A DNA stretch of 64,000 bases, from positions 5,477,711 through 5,541,710 of the forward strand of contig CAJINV010000004.1 of assembly GCA_905178155.1 (NCBI GenBank), written 5' to 3'. This DNA comes from Amoebophrya sp. A120. Lineage: Eukaryota > Sar > Dinophyceae > Syndiniales > Amoebophryaceae. Below the pieces are notes generated by a model. The model did not search any database. It was given only the letters and a program-made list of their open reading frames with translations, and was not told where the DNA came from. The position numbers were made by a program, and so were the translations under genes. Positions 54,401-64,000 of this stretch are shown here, one piece after another; within the stretch, counting starts at the first letter, position 1; the number at the start of each line of letters is the position of its first letter.

Positions 54401-56340
54401 GGCAGCAGCAGTGCCCACCGTGTTAGAACAAACCACGGGTACGGCGCCCAACCGGCGACGCCGCGACAGCAGAGGCGACAGTCGCGGAAGACGACAACGC
54501 AGAAGAGACAGCAGAGGACGCGGAAGCAGAGCAACGGCTCCACACAGCAGACCAGTCCAACTAGCCGCCAACATCCTCCCATCTCATCGCACCTGCAGCC
54601 GATCTGTGTCGCCCGGCGACCCAGTCGATCGGTACAGGAGATCCTCCTTCTCGCCAGTACAAAGCACGACCTTGCTCCAGCAAACGAGTTCCAAAGGAGC
54701 TGGAAAAGGAGGAGGCGACCCATTCTCATTCACCAGGGATCGGCGACCAAGACAGCGACAACGATCACCCATAAGCATATCGTCGGCATCGCAGTCACCA
54801 GCCCAGTCCCCCAGTCGGCGCCGGCGTCACGATCGCAGCCGCCAACGACGGAACAATGAGCAGGATGATCAGGATCCGATCAGCCGCCTCATCACCGCGC
54901 TTACTGGTCGCGCCGAGTCAGCTACAGACTCGGCGCCAAGGGAGCGGTGCCGTCTCACCAACCGGAGATATTACAAAGAAGCAATCGGCATAAACTACGA
55001 CCACTACAACAACAAGACCCCGCACTTTGAAGCTGACTCCGCGCACTTCTACGTGACGGTGGGCAGTGTGACAGTGAAACTCAGCCCAGTACTGTTCTGC
55101 CACCTCATGCAAGTTGTCGACGGCCACCGCTCTTGGACCGCGGAAAAATATGCAAAGGTGAGCAACATATTCCACACATTGCACGAAGGCTCCTCTCTCA
55201 TTTCCGGAGACGACAACGATGAGCGGATTCAGAAACAAGCACTAGTAGCAATCGCGACGAATCAACCGGCCCTCGACGTGCCCTACACGCGCGCACAAGC
55301 GAAAACGAAGGTAGAAGACATGTGGACTGCCCCGATTATCGGCGCCCAGCACAAAGACCAGATGATCAGCATCCTCGTCGCCCTGTCTCTCCGACAAGCG
55401 GTCAGCGGTGCTGGACTACAACCATCGTTCTTCGGCGTCACGTATGAACTCCTCTCCACGGCCAAAAAGGAGTTCCAGGCAGCAGTGCAAGCAAGCGGCT
55501 ATCTCAACGTCTCAAGTAACTGGACAAGAAGTCGCAGATGAGCCGACATTGAAGAAAACGTTAAAAGACTTCAGTGTCGCCTCGATTGTACTGCTAACGC
55601 CTTACGTGTTCAAGCTCTGGAACCAGGATTACGAGCAATGCCACCGCATGCGGGCGTCAATCTGCAAAATTCCCAAAGCGGGGACCTGGGTGAAGATCAA
55701 CCCGGTGGTCGCATTTCACGAGGTCATCAACTTCTTGCTGCTAGAGAACCCATCGAGCAAGCCGTCCCCGGCGCAATATGTGAAGTCGTTGCAACACCTA
55801 CACATTCATTGCGGCACGGGCCACGCAGGCGGCGTCCCCCCGTCCTTCACCTCGGATTTCTCCTTCGGTACATCAGTGAGCAACACCGCAGCAGCGTCTA
55901 CTACAACAACAAAAGCTGCTACGACTACGACCACAACCACCACGGCTAAAACTAAAGCGGAGCGGCTGCGGGAGCAGAAAGCCAAGAAACAAGCCAAGAA
56001 AAAGGCGGAACAGGAGAAGAAGAAATCGTTTAAAGAACGAGGCGAAGCTCGAGCCAGCACTTTTCATGAAATTGAGAATCAGGTTATCTGTCAAATAGCT
56101 GATAGTTTTGATGGACCAGATCCAAAAGTACGGCTGCGCCAACCTGGCGTGTGCATATGCGATGTAGCTAGAGAAATGGGCTTGACACGCACAACCAAGG
56201 ATGGCAGCGAGCAGTTGACTCAATGTCGACCCAAATCTAAGCACGTCAAGGGCAAAGGCAAAGTCGCAGTTTCTCGACCATGCGAGTCACGACATAAAGA
56301 AACCAAAAAGATTGCTGCTCTGTACAAGGTGAAGGCGTAA
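51474..56340 (+). CDS. Giant gag-like protein of the retroelement
   Basis: About 1,480 residues assembled from 51474-51761, 52001-52981, 53004-53421, 53552-55515 and 55538-56340. Introns are 239, 22, 130 and 22 nt, all GT-AG. The true 5' end is unresolved: the first exon is open from an AG at 51472-51473, with the first in-frame ATG at 51712. Features are: a Lys/Ser-rich region with an AT-hook-like SRGRPKKHA; a folded-looking middle (VRYAWYHAKRAGCVPNWLAE; LYLMYLDWLEFCRIIWPLH); an acidic tract (SEDEDEEDDGEELSDD); a long Arg-Ser-rich block (RRRRDSRGDSRGRRQRRR) typical of nucleic-acid-binding gag C-termini; then a second globular region and a Lys-rich coiled-coil-like segment (AERLREQKAKKQAKKKAEQE). 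Gag identity is inferred from position before the reverse transcriptase and from composition; no CCHC knuckle was found. Confidence 0.5.
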
Positions 56341-56616
56341 ATACCCCATCAGAACACAATATCGCCAGCGTCTTCGCGCGCAGCACAGTTGTTTGCAACC
56401 TCCGCCATTGGCTGTGGCTTTTTGTACAAAGACAAAGTAAGCAAGTGTTCCCAGCATTCAATCGCGTGTCGTGGTCATTCGGAAAATGCAGCTCTGTTAC
56501 ACGTTCGTCATCGGATCCACGAGCCCAGATCTCGTTGCACCTGTGTCGAAGCGCCAACAGTTGCAAAATAGCAGCAGCAACTCGCCATTTACGCTAGTAC
56601 TTTACCCCAAAAGCAA

Positions 56617-59600
56617 ATGAAAATGCCACGCCTCGCCCTCTCGTGTCTCGCTGCAGTCACCATGTCGCTTCTTGCCCCGACCCCGGAGGAAGTCATCGCA
56701 GACTTAGCCAAATACGCCGCGCCGTCCGATCAGGTATAAGTACAGCGCTCATGTTGGTAATCGGAAGACCTACTATGCATATCTCAGCCCCCTTCATAGG
56801 CAACGCATACTACCACCCACCACAGGAAAAACTGGAAAGGGTGGAGCGCCTCCAGATGGCCCTGGAAGACGTCCGCAGCAACTCGGTGCGACCCGAGCAA
56901 CAGGATCTCCTCGCGCAATATGAAGCAGAGCGGGCCAAGGTGCCTCATTTGCAAGCACTACACGAATTCTACGCGCGGGATCGGCCAGACATATGCAAGA
57001 CCAAAACATATGTCAAGCAGCCTCTCATGTGGTGGAACCTCGCCAAACGCCACGACTACCTCCAGCACGCCATCACGATCAACAAAGTAGTACTCGATCA
57101 GCTGGCGCCGCCCGGTCCGGAAGACGAACCACCGCTCGAAACGATGGCAGATCGGGTATATGGTCCCAAAGGTTACCTCAGCACGGGATTTCCGCACCGC
57201 GGACCGATTGAGCTATACAAAATCTGGCACAGAGCCAAGGACATGACCCCCGACGAGACCGTCCGCTACCTAAATTGCCCCACCACGCAGGAAGCAACTG
57301 ACGACGCCCTTGCCAAGCTCAATTTCACAAGGACAACTCCGCACACCTTCGAGACGCCGGAGATGCTCCAGCGCGGCTGGGACGAGCTCCAAGGCAACAT
57401 ATTCAACCCAGACGACCCGAACTCTGCCCCTGTTCTCATGCGAGCCGATGCAACACCGGAGCAGATGCTAGGGAAAACAGTCATCCCCATATTCCACATC
57501 GGCCAAAGATGGGACCACGAGAAGCAGCACTTCTCCAAGATAAGAGGAATCGCCAACGAAAAACACGCGAACAAAGTGGCGTCGGCCTACGGAGAACACA
57601 TGACGATGCCCCACCTCCCAGTCTGCATTGAGAGATGCCGCGCATGCCTCTGCCCTGGACGGGCCCCGCCCCTGGTCGAACTCAAGAAGCACCTCAGGGA
57701 ACAATTGGAGCAGGAAAGAAAGCGATCCGGCAACTGGCAGGATTGGAAGATGGTGGACGTCAACATCAAAGGGCGCACCAAGCGAGTAGGTGGCTTCACG
57801 CCATTCATCAGCAAAATTGACAAATGGCAGGCATATTTCCAACTCCCCAATAACAAACCCAGCGAATACTACATGGCAGCGTGGAACCCAAAGGAACAAC
57901 GCTACAAATTCTTCATCAACAACGCCATGTCCTTCGGCAATCTCCATTCGGTATACCATTACTGCGGAGCAGTCAGCGGCTACGTGGAAACAATGATAGA
58001 GCGATGCCTCGGCATCAGCTGCCTGCGCTATGTGGACGACGTCATCCTGTTCACCCCTGAATGGATGGCCCCAGCAGCGCGCCAGGCAGTCAAGCAGTTT
58101 CTCGGCCTCCTCGGACTCGCATCGGCCGACAGGAAAGACATCATAGCGCAACGGAATGTGCCCACCGATGTGCTAGGCGTCGACGCCACCAGCTCCGCCG
58201 ACGACGTCTCATTCGCAATGGCACCAGAAAAAGTCGCCAAAGCAGTGACCACAGTCACACGGATGCAGAGCGCGATCCTCGACAGATCGTGTGCCCTCCT
58301 CGACGTACAGCAAGCACTAGGAGTCACCTGCAGTCACATCTTCGCCAGAAGATGCCTAGACCACAGCCCCGCTGTGCGCCTACTAGCCAAGTACACAGCC
58401 CCGCGAGTCATCTCCAACCTCATCACGCAGGGCACCGATTCGCACGTGCTAGCAGTAGCAGCCATGGTTGAAGAGGCGAAGCAAGCTATCAAGGAAAATA
58501 AGCCGCTATCTCTTGCGGCGCGCCTGAATGGAGCCGCGACTGTAGAAATCTTCACTGATGCAGCAGCAGAAGGCAACGATGTATATGTTGGGGGAGTCAT
58601 CTTCACAGCCGACGAGCCAGTCCCTCTCTGTTTCTCGTACCACTTCACGCATGGCCCGAACGGGCCTCCAGGCAGCACCCAGCTTCCAGTTGGGCTTGCT
58701 ACGTGACGAGAAGATTTTTGTGTACGAACTGCTTGCAGTCTATCTCGCAGGAGAGTTCTGGCAAAACTACATCCGACACGCGAGAGGAATCAGCCACATC
58801 GACAATTGTGGCTCGGCATACGCTATCATTCGCGGAGCATCATCGGCTGTCGCCGGGTCAGTCCTGTCTTCGATGATCGCTCAACTATGGAGGGGGCTGG
58901 AATTTACTCCAGTCATTCACTACATCAACACAAAGCGCAATCCAGCGGACGCGCTGACGCGACTATCTCTGATGCAAGCATTCTTTAAGCTAACATCCGC
59001 CGATAACAGGTCCGCTGAATATGGTGAATTACTCAGGCAAGCGATCGACAATGCCGCTACTCGCATCCAAAACTTCAAGCTCAAGTACGAGGAAGCCCTC
59101 GTCAGCAAATCCACCACGGGCTAAAAACATAGCAAGGGACCCCGATGCACGCCTCGAGTATCAAGACCAGCTCTGGGTGTGGCCGATGGAGGCGAGCTTT
59201 CCCCATCAATCTGTCAAGCAGCGGGAAGCTCATTGGACGTCGTTCGTTAGCTGGTGGAATTCATTAACCACCACCAAACCCAGCGACCGAATCTACATCC
59301 CGAAATACGGCGAACCGATGACGCACCTCCAGTGCCCCACGTTCACCTACCTGCGAGAAATTTACAGCGTCTCGGAGTTCCTCATCGAGATGGACATGAG
59401 CCGAAGCCAGGCAAATTACACCTGCGCGGTCATCTCCAGACTAAAGCAAATAGGTGCTTTTTCTTTCTTTTCGTGGCACCTTGCGTCGCTATGTGTCTTG
59501 CATCATTCGACAACTCGTGATCAAACGCATCCTCTGAATCAACAACAGGCAAAATGGAAGTCACTGACAACATGAAGCTGCTCACCAACTCCGTCAATCG

Positions 59601-60183
59601 GCTACGGGAGCAATTCTCTGCCGCAAAAGCCAAACCGGTGACAGCGGCCAGGGTGAAACTACTCAACCAAATAGACAAGAACATTGCACGCTTCTGGGTT
59701 TGCTCCGGACTGCGAGCTGCCTCAATGCAGTCAATCGACATCGTCAAGCCCAACACAGACGACCCAAAGTGGGCGACCGCGTTGGTGACAACCAAGTGCA
59801 GCTCAACGGTATCGCAGGTCCAATTTCCCTCCTACGTCCCAGCGAGACTCAGCGGCATGTCACTCCCCTACACCGCCGCCAAGCTAGCGCTAGCGGCCAA
59901 ACACGCAGGAACCACAGGACATGGCCCCAGAAGAACGCTTGCGTTAGTGGTACGCAAGGCAGTGGCACGTTGCAACATCAAAGAGCTCAATCAAGTTCCA
60001 AATGAGACACAAAAGCGCATTTCTCTCCATTTTGATTGGAGCAGCAACAACTGGATGACCAGTTTTCGTGGGTACACACTCGACTACAAGGATCATCTAG
60101 ACGCACCACTATTTGTGGCCAAAGAAGCCTTCAATTATCTCACAGAAGAACTTCACCAACCGATCGACAAAGATGAATATTGA
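56617..60183 (+). CDS. Reverse transcriptase-RNase H-tyrosine recombinase
   Basis: About 1,093 residues from 56617-56733, 56826-58636, 58683-59084, 59137-59453 and 59549-60183; introns are 92, 46, 52 and 95 nt. Reverse transcriptase: KIDKWQAYFQLP (motif A Asp), NNAMSFGNLHSVYHY (motif B) and CLRYVDDVILF (intact YVDD). RNase H: VEIFTDAAAEGND, KIFVYELLAVYL, SHIDNCGSAY and NTKRNPADALTR, giving the D-E-D-D set. Recombinase: FWVCSGLRAASMQSI (first Arg), GHGPRRTLALV (HxxR box) and WMTSFRGYTLDY (candidate nucleophile Tyr). RT, RNase H and tyrosine recombinase in this order is the DIRS-type plan: integration would go through a circular intermediate, without an integrase. The frame changes at about 58640 and 59090 could instead reflect overlapping ORFs or frameshifts; the recombinase could start at ATG 59021. 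All key residues seen look intact. Confidence 0.7.
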
Positions 60184-60339
60184 TGGAAAAGAATTTTTTC
60201 AAAAACAAAGAGGTCAGTTTCTGTCGAACAGCGCCGACTTCGAGCGCGCTTTGCTTTTTCTTCCAAAAAAAAAATGCTCTGTCTTGTTCTTGAGCAGGGA
60301 CCACAGCACAGCGACACATCATAGGACCACGTAGTAGCC

Positions 60340-61443
60340 ATGTTGCCCTTTAAGAAGGAAAGCAGTCCGATGACGCCAGAAGAGTTCTCTCAGGATTTTG
60401 AAAAGAGTGCCGCCATCTTCTTTTACAACTACGTCTCCATGCAGAAAATAATCTCACATGATGCGTTTGTTTGTGTCCAGGCGCAGAGCGATAAATTATG
60501 GAGAGACTCGTATCGCGAGGCTATCTCTGCGTGCAAAGATGAGAAATTGAAGAAAGCACTCAATGAGCGCGCCAGCAAGATATTCCTCCGGAAATGCCTG
60601 TCCGAAGAGGAGTGCCTCGACACCACGCTTGCGCGGCTCTCCGCGTCCCGTGCCCGCTACGACGATCAGGCGACCAAGCCCGACCGGCTCCCTCTACCCC
60701 TGGACCGACGGCCGGGAAGCCGTTGACTTCATTCTCTTCTGCGACGACCGTGAATCTGCCCCCTCGCCCTCGACGCCCGCGTCTTCATCCTCCTCCTCGA
60801 AGACAACTATCGGGACCAGCGATGACACCAAGAAACAGGACACCGAGAAGAAGTATTCTTATTTTTTCTTAGGTCTTGGCCTGTTGTTGCCTGTGTTTTG
60901 GTATGCGCGCAGTCACATGCGATGCATTCGATCAGCTCAAACTCGAAACACAGGTAATTTGGCGCCCGCCCGATCACCACCGGTACCAACGGCACAACAC
61001 ACACCACAAGCACCCACCCCACACAAAAAAGGTATAGTCTCTCCCTATTTTGTGATGTCTTAGTGATGATGCAGAACTTCACTTCTAGTTCCATGCCCCC
61101 CTCCATAACCATGCATAAGCGAAAGAACACTACAGGTGCCGACACACCGACCTACCGTGTAGTAGAACACTGCGTGTCGCCATGGTGCCTGGCAGCTGTG
61201 CCACCGGTGGAGGAAGATGTAATCGGTCGTCTCCTGGAGGATGCCAAAAAACGACTGCAGTGCACGCGAGATCTACTGAAAGAACATGCGTCGAGACTCA
61301 GCAACACTGACTCGCGCGCGCTAGTAGAAGACTTTCTCGCGATCACAACGGAAATGCGCTACTTTTTAGACCTCGCTGACCACGTCTCTCTCGTGATCCA
61401 AAAGCGACAAACCCGGACCTCAGCCTGTATGTTGTGTTTCTGA
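60340..61443 (+). CDS. Protein with one membrane segment, retroelement cluster
   Basis: 348 residues from 60340-60644, 60670-61031 and 61064-61443, with apparent 25- and 32-nt GT-AG introns. The N-terminal half is helical and charged (FSQDFEKSAAIFFYNYVSMQ; KDEKLKKALNERASKIFLRK). A Ser-rich linker follows, then a hydrophobic segment (YFFLGLGLLLPVFWYARS) that could span a membrane. The last part has a Cys/Pro patch (EHCVSPWCLAAVPP) and a helical tail (GRLLEDAKKRLQCTRDLLKE). Open frames at 61413-61631 and 61697-61837 may be further exons. Single-pass membrane proteins are not usual in DIRS elements, so this may be cargo, an envelope-like product or an unrelated gene. Confidence 0.45.
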
Positions 61444-61837
61444 AAGTGCCGTATTGCGAACTGCCGTCAAACACGGCTCAGGTAGAAGAACCTCAGACAG
61501 ACAAATCAAGCTGCTCTGTTTCTGAATTCCAAGAAATATTATCGTGGGATGAGTCCCATCGTCCAGATTCTTTTCAAAAAATATATATTTCTTCGATCGA
61601 GTACCCATTTCTCTCCCTGCATCTGATTTGAGCGATTCCTTCTAGTCTCGATCTCCATCAAATTCGAATGATGATTCGTTTCATTCTGATCCGCAGATGA
61701 GTGATGCAATTCAACATCGGTTGAAGGCACACACGCTTACCCAAATGAATGAAACCGCATGCAGCAAACCATGCGTCCCGGACGATTCCGTGGCCCCACA
61801 GTTACCACAGTGTTCTGAAAGTATGGCACTACCATAG

Positions 61838-63344
61838 CCCCGCAAAGGCATCACAACTGGCGGGAGGGCGGGCCTCAGGCAGCACGATTGGGAGTATAGT
61901 CTAGCTCACATCAGAGCCGAAGGCTATGTGTGCTCTAGGGGTGAGGCCCACTGCCCGCCCCGCCACTTCTGAAGGACGCTCGCGGTGCGTTTCAGCGTTC
62001 GGGTGTGTGCTCGCGCACCACCAAACGGCGACCTTGCCCCCCTTCGGGGGCGGGGGCCGCTGTAGGCACCCATCGGTCCGTGAACGGACGAAGACCATAC
62101 AGTATGGGCATTGGCACCTGCATAATAGTTAAGATACTAAAAACAAAGTGGGGGCGCCACTAGAATCCATCGCGGTGTTTCTTGTCCTTTTTGTGAGTAT
62201 TTATCGCAGAAAGGAAGCCCCCGGGTCGTGTATTTGCTTTGCCACTGCATTTTTGACAATTCTGCCCGATTACTTTTACTGCCACAAGTTCTGCACGACT
62301 GCGCCGGAGAAATAGATTGTAGCGATCCGCACTACGATTATAGTGAGTTCCGGCCAGCTTGTCGGTGATGTGTATTTTTCGCTGACAGCCAGGAGAGATG
62401 ATTCTAGAAGTAGAAGCAAACACCTGATTGTCAGTAGGAATACCAGAACAGCTGGCTGTGCAGCAGTCCTGACTAATTGAAATGAGTTTTATTGAGCAGC
62501 AATAATATGATTATAAGATATCCAGGTTGAATAAAACGAGAATACAGTAGGCGAGAAGTCAAGCTTTTGAAAAGTTTTTTTGGGTTTCCAATATTTTGGG
62601 CGAGCAAGAATTGCAGTTCATTGTGTGGTTCGCTGCTGACAACAGTCTATTTTTACTGAGAATAATTATTCTGTTATTTAAGCAAAAAATATTTCTGTAG
62701 CAGCAATGTTAGTTTTTTCGAGGAGTAAGAAACGCAAAGGTGTACAAAGGTTATTCAAAAACAGTGCATTTGATGTACTTGTGGAAATGAAATAATCGCA
62801 TGACTAGGCCGATTTCCACAGGTACACTCTAGAAGTGCACGTTCTTGGGAACGAGGAAAAATACGTAGGACATTACAACGCAGTATGTCGATACAACAGA
62901 AAAAAGAGAAAACTCAGACACGTACGATAAGGTAATTTTACGACGCATTGAATGCCGTATCTTTCCAATTTAAAACTTATGTGTTTTATCTGGATGTGGG
63001 CGAGCAGACGAGTCCTGCATTTGGTTGAGGCGAGGTACTGAAAGAACTGATCAGGACAAGGAGAATAAAGTCATTTGTTTTGATATCACACGCGGAAAAA
63101 CAAAACAACCTGCGTGGCGGTGTCTCGAAAAACATCGTATAGAAAACTTGTTGGCCGGGGCCCGTGCGCGAGCAACTCAACGAGGACCTGCACTCAATCA
63201 CGTCGAAGAGGTCCTATTTTCGTGTTCAGTACAAGGGAAAAAAATCACGTGATTCTATTGCCCAAAATTGCACGACTTCAGCCCGCTCCGAGCGGATACG
63301 GCCGTAGAGTAGAATCATGCAAGTGAGTTGTACGGAAATCTGTC
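61838..63344. other. No gene recognised
   Basis: A GC-rich patch at 61880-62100 (including GCCCCCCTTCGGGGGCGGG, a strong short hairpin near 62036-62054), followed by AT-rich DNA with short ORFs. The patch may mark the 3' non-coding end of the retroelement-like unit. Confidence 0.4.
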
Positions 63345-63548
63345 ATGCGCCGTCTCCGTCCGGTCTTTCCGTCGTTGGTATTGCTATGGAGCGCCAGATT
63401 TCTTTCACTTCCCTACCAGCACGCTGGGCCAGTGACGGAGGCCGCGCAGTTGCACGCACCGGCGGGGAAAAATAAATCCTCCACTTCCGCTGATAAAGGA
63501 GCTCCTGTTACTGCCGGGGATAAGCACAAAAAAACTGCGTTAGTGTAG
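63345..63548 (+). CDS. Possible small secreted protein
   Basis: 67-residue ORF with real ATG and a signal-peptide-like N-terminus (PVFPSLVLLWSARFLSLP) followed by a hydrophilic Lys/Ser/Ala-rich tail. It may be the first exon of a gene running out of the window. No family recognised; could be fortuitous. Confidence 0.3.
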   Translation: MRRLRPVFPSLVLLWSARFLSLPYQHAGPVTEAAQLHAPAGKNKSSTSADKGAPVTAGDKHKKTALV

Positions 63549-64000
63549 GTGTCGCAAAAATCACTACTTTTTTTGATATGCAAAACTAAACAATTCTCAA
63601 GCTGCGGCGCAATGCCCGACCTGGTATGTGTTGACGTTTATGAGGCGAATTGATGTAGTCAAAACTAGCTACGGCTGCTTCGGTACATGTGAATAGTTAA
63701 GGAGGCAGGACTCCAAAAGCCCGAACGCTGAAAGTATAAGGAGGCCGAAAGTTCCAGAACCCGCGCGAGAATGGCGCTGACTGCAATTCGGGCAGGGAAA
63801 ACAGAACAGTGAAAGTGTAGGCCACATCCCGGAAAAGGGAAAACGACGAGTGTAGCAGAGAAACTCTTCTCCTTGGGGGGCTCAAAAGGACCCCCAGAAA
63901 TTGCACTACACTCATTCGGATCACTTTTCCAAGATGGCCATTTACACTGCTTCTTTTTTCTTTTTATAGGTGGGGATTAGGAAAGAGAAATTTGCGAGTG
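63549..64000. other. No gene recognised
   Basis: A 75-residue minus-strand ORF (63697-63924) has a hydrophobic start but no supporting feature. Nothing else is recognised. Confidence 0.35.

Larger units (their letters stand above)
48491..61837 (+). mobile_element. Large DIRS-like retroelement or element cluster
   Basis: Eight closely spaced + strand genes, with gaps of 29, 29, 103, 76, about 230, 276 and 156 bases. They include a gag-like giant gene and a reverse transcriptase-RNase H-tyrosine recombinase gene, the combination that defines DIRS-type retrotransposons. Known DIRS elements are about 4-6 kb with three ORFs, so the extra genes and length are unusual. Terminal repeats were not located, so limits are approximate and more than one element may be present. 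Confidence 0.55.

Overview
The window looks like nuclear DNA of a protist, most likely a syndinian (Amoebophrya-like) dinoflagellate parasite. The reasons are: genes of 7-12 kb broken by many introns; most introns are copies of a few repeat families with terminal inverted repeats and short direct repeats at the splice junctions (introner elements, as reported for Amoebophrya); small secreted Cys-rich proteins; and short degenerate TTTAGGG-type telomere-like repeats. The assignment is inferred from this architecture, not from a marker gene. All gene models were spliced by eye.

Layout. 1-700: nothing recognised. 705-1045: degenerate 32-bp tandem repeats. 1090-6640: GC-rich satellite with a 108-bp unit, carrying two near-identical ~1-kb blocks 1,664 bp apart. 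6785-8488: GC-rich non-coding DNA with a telomere-like patch and an inverted repeat. 8489-16206: a multi-exon MFS (nodulin-like) transporter carrying about 14 introners, one with a nested insertion. 17187-29141: a giant cytosolic-carboxypeptidase-like (M14/AGBL) gene. 30008-30625, 31466-32080 and 33242-33535: three intronless genes (membrane-anchored or secreted Cys protein, GyrI-like effector-binding protein, small secreted Cys-rich protein). 34890-35790: a field of AT-rich palindromes including a ~58-bp-arm hairpin. 36357-43179: a CCCH zinc-finger protein gene with many introners. 43193-45509: a decayed Ty1/copia fragment bracketed by a 43-bp direct repeat that includes the 3' end of the zinc-finger gene. 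45553-45872: an introner-like relic outside any gene.

46741-48490 is GC-rich, hairpin-rich, apparently non-coding DNA. It is followed by the most unusual part of the window. From 48623 to about 61440 (perhaps 61837), eight tightly packed + strand genes appear to form one large retroelement-like unit. They comprise small genes of unknown function, a giant basic/RS-rich gag-like gene, a reverse transcriptase-RNase H-tyrosine recombinase gene (DIRS-type combination) and a membrane-segment protein. These genes have short GT-AG introns, several apparently only 22-52 nt, quite unlike the introners of the neighbouring host genes.

The last 2 kb holds only one weak small ORF. No rRNA, tRNA or CRISPR array was recognised.
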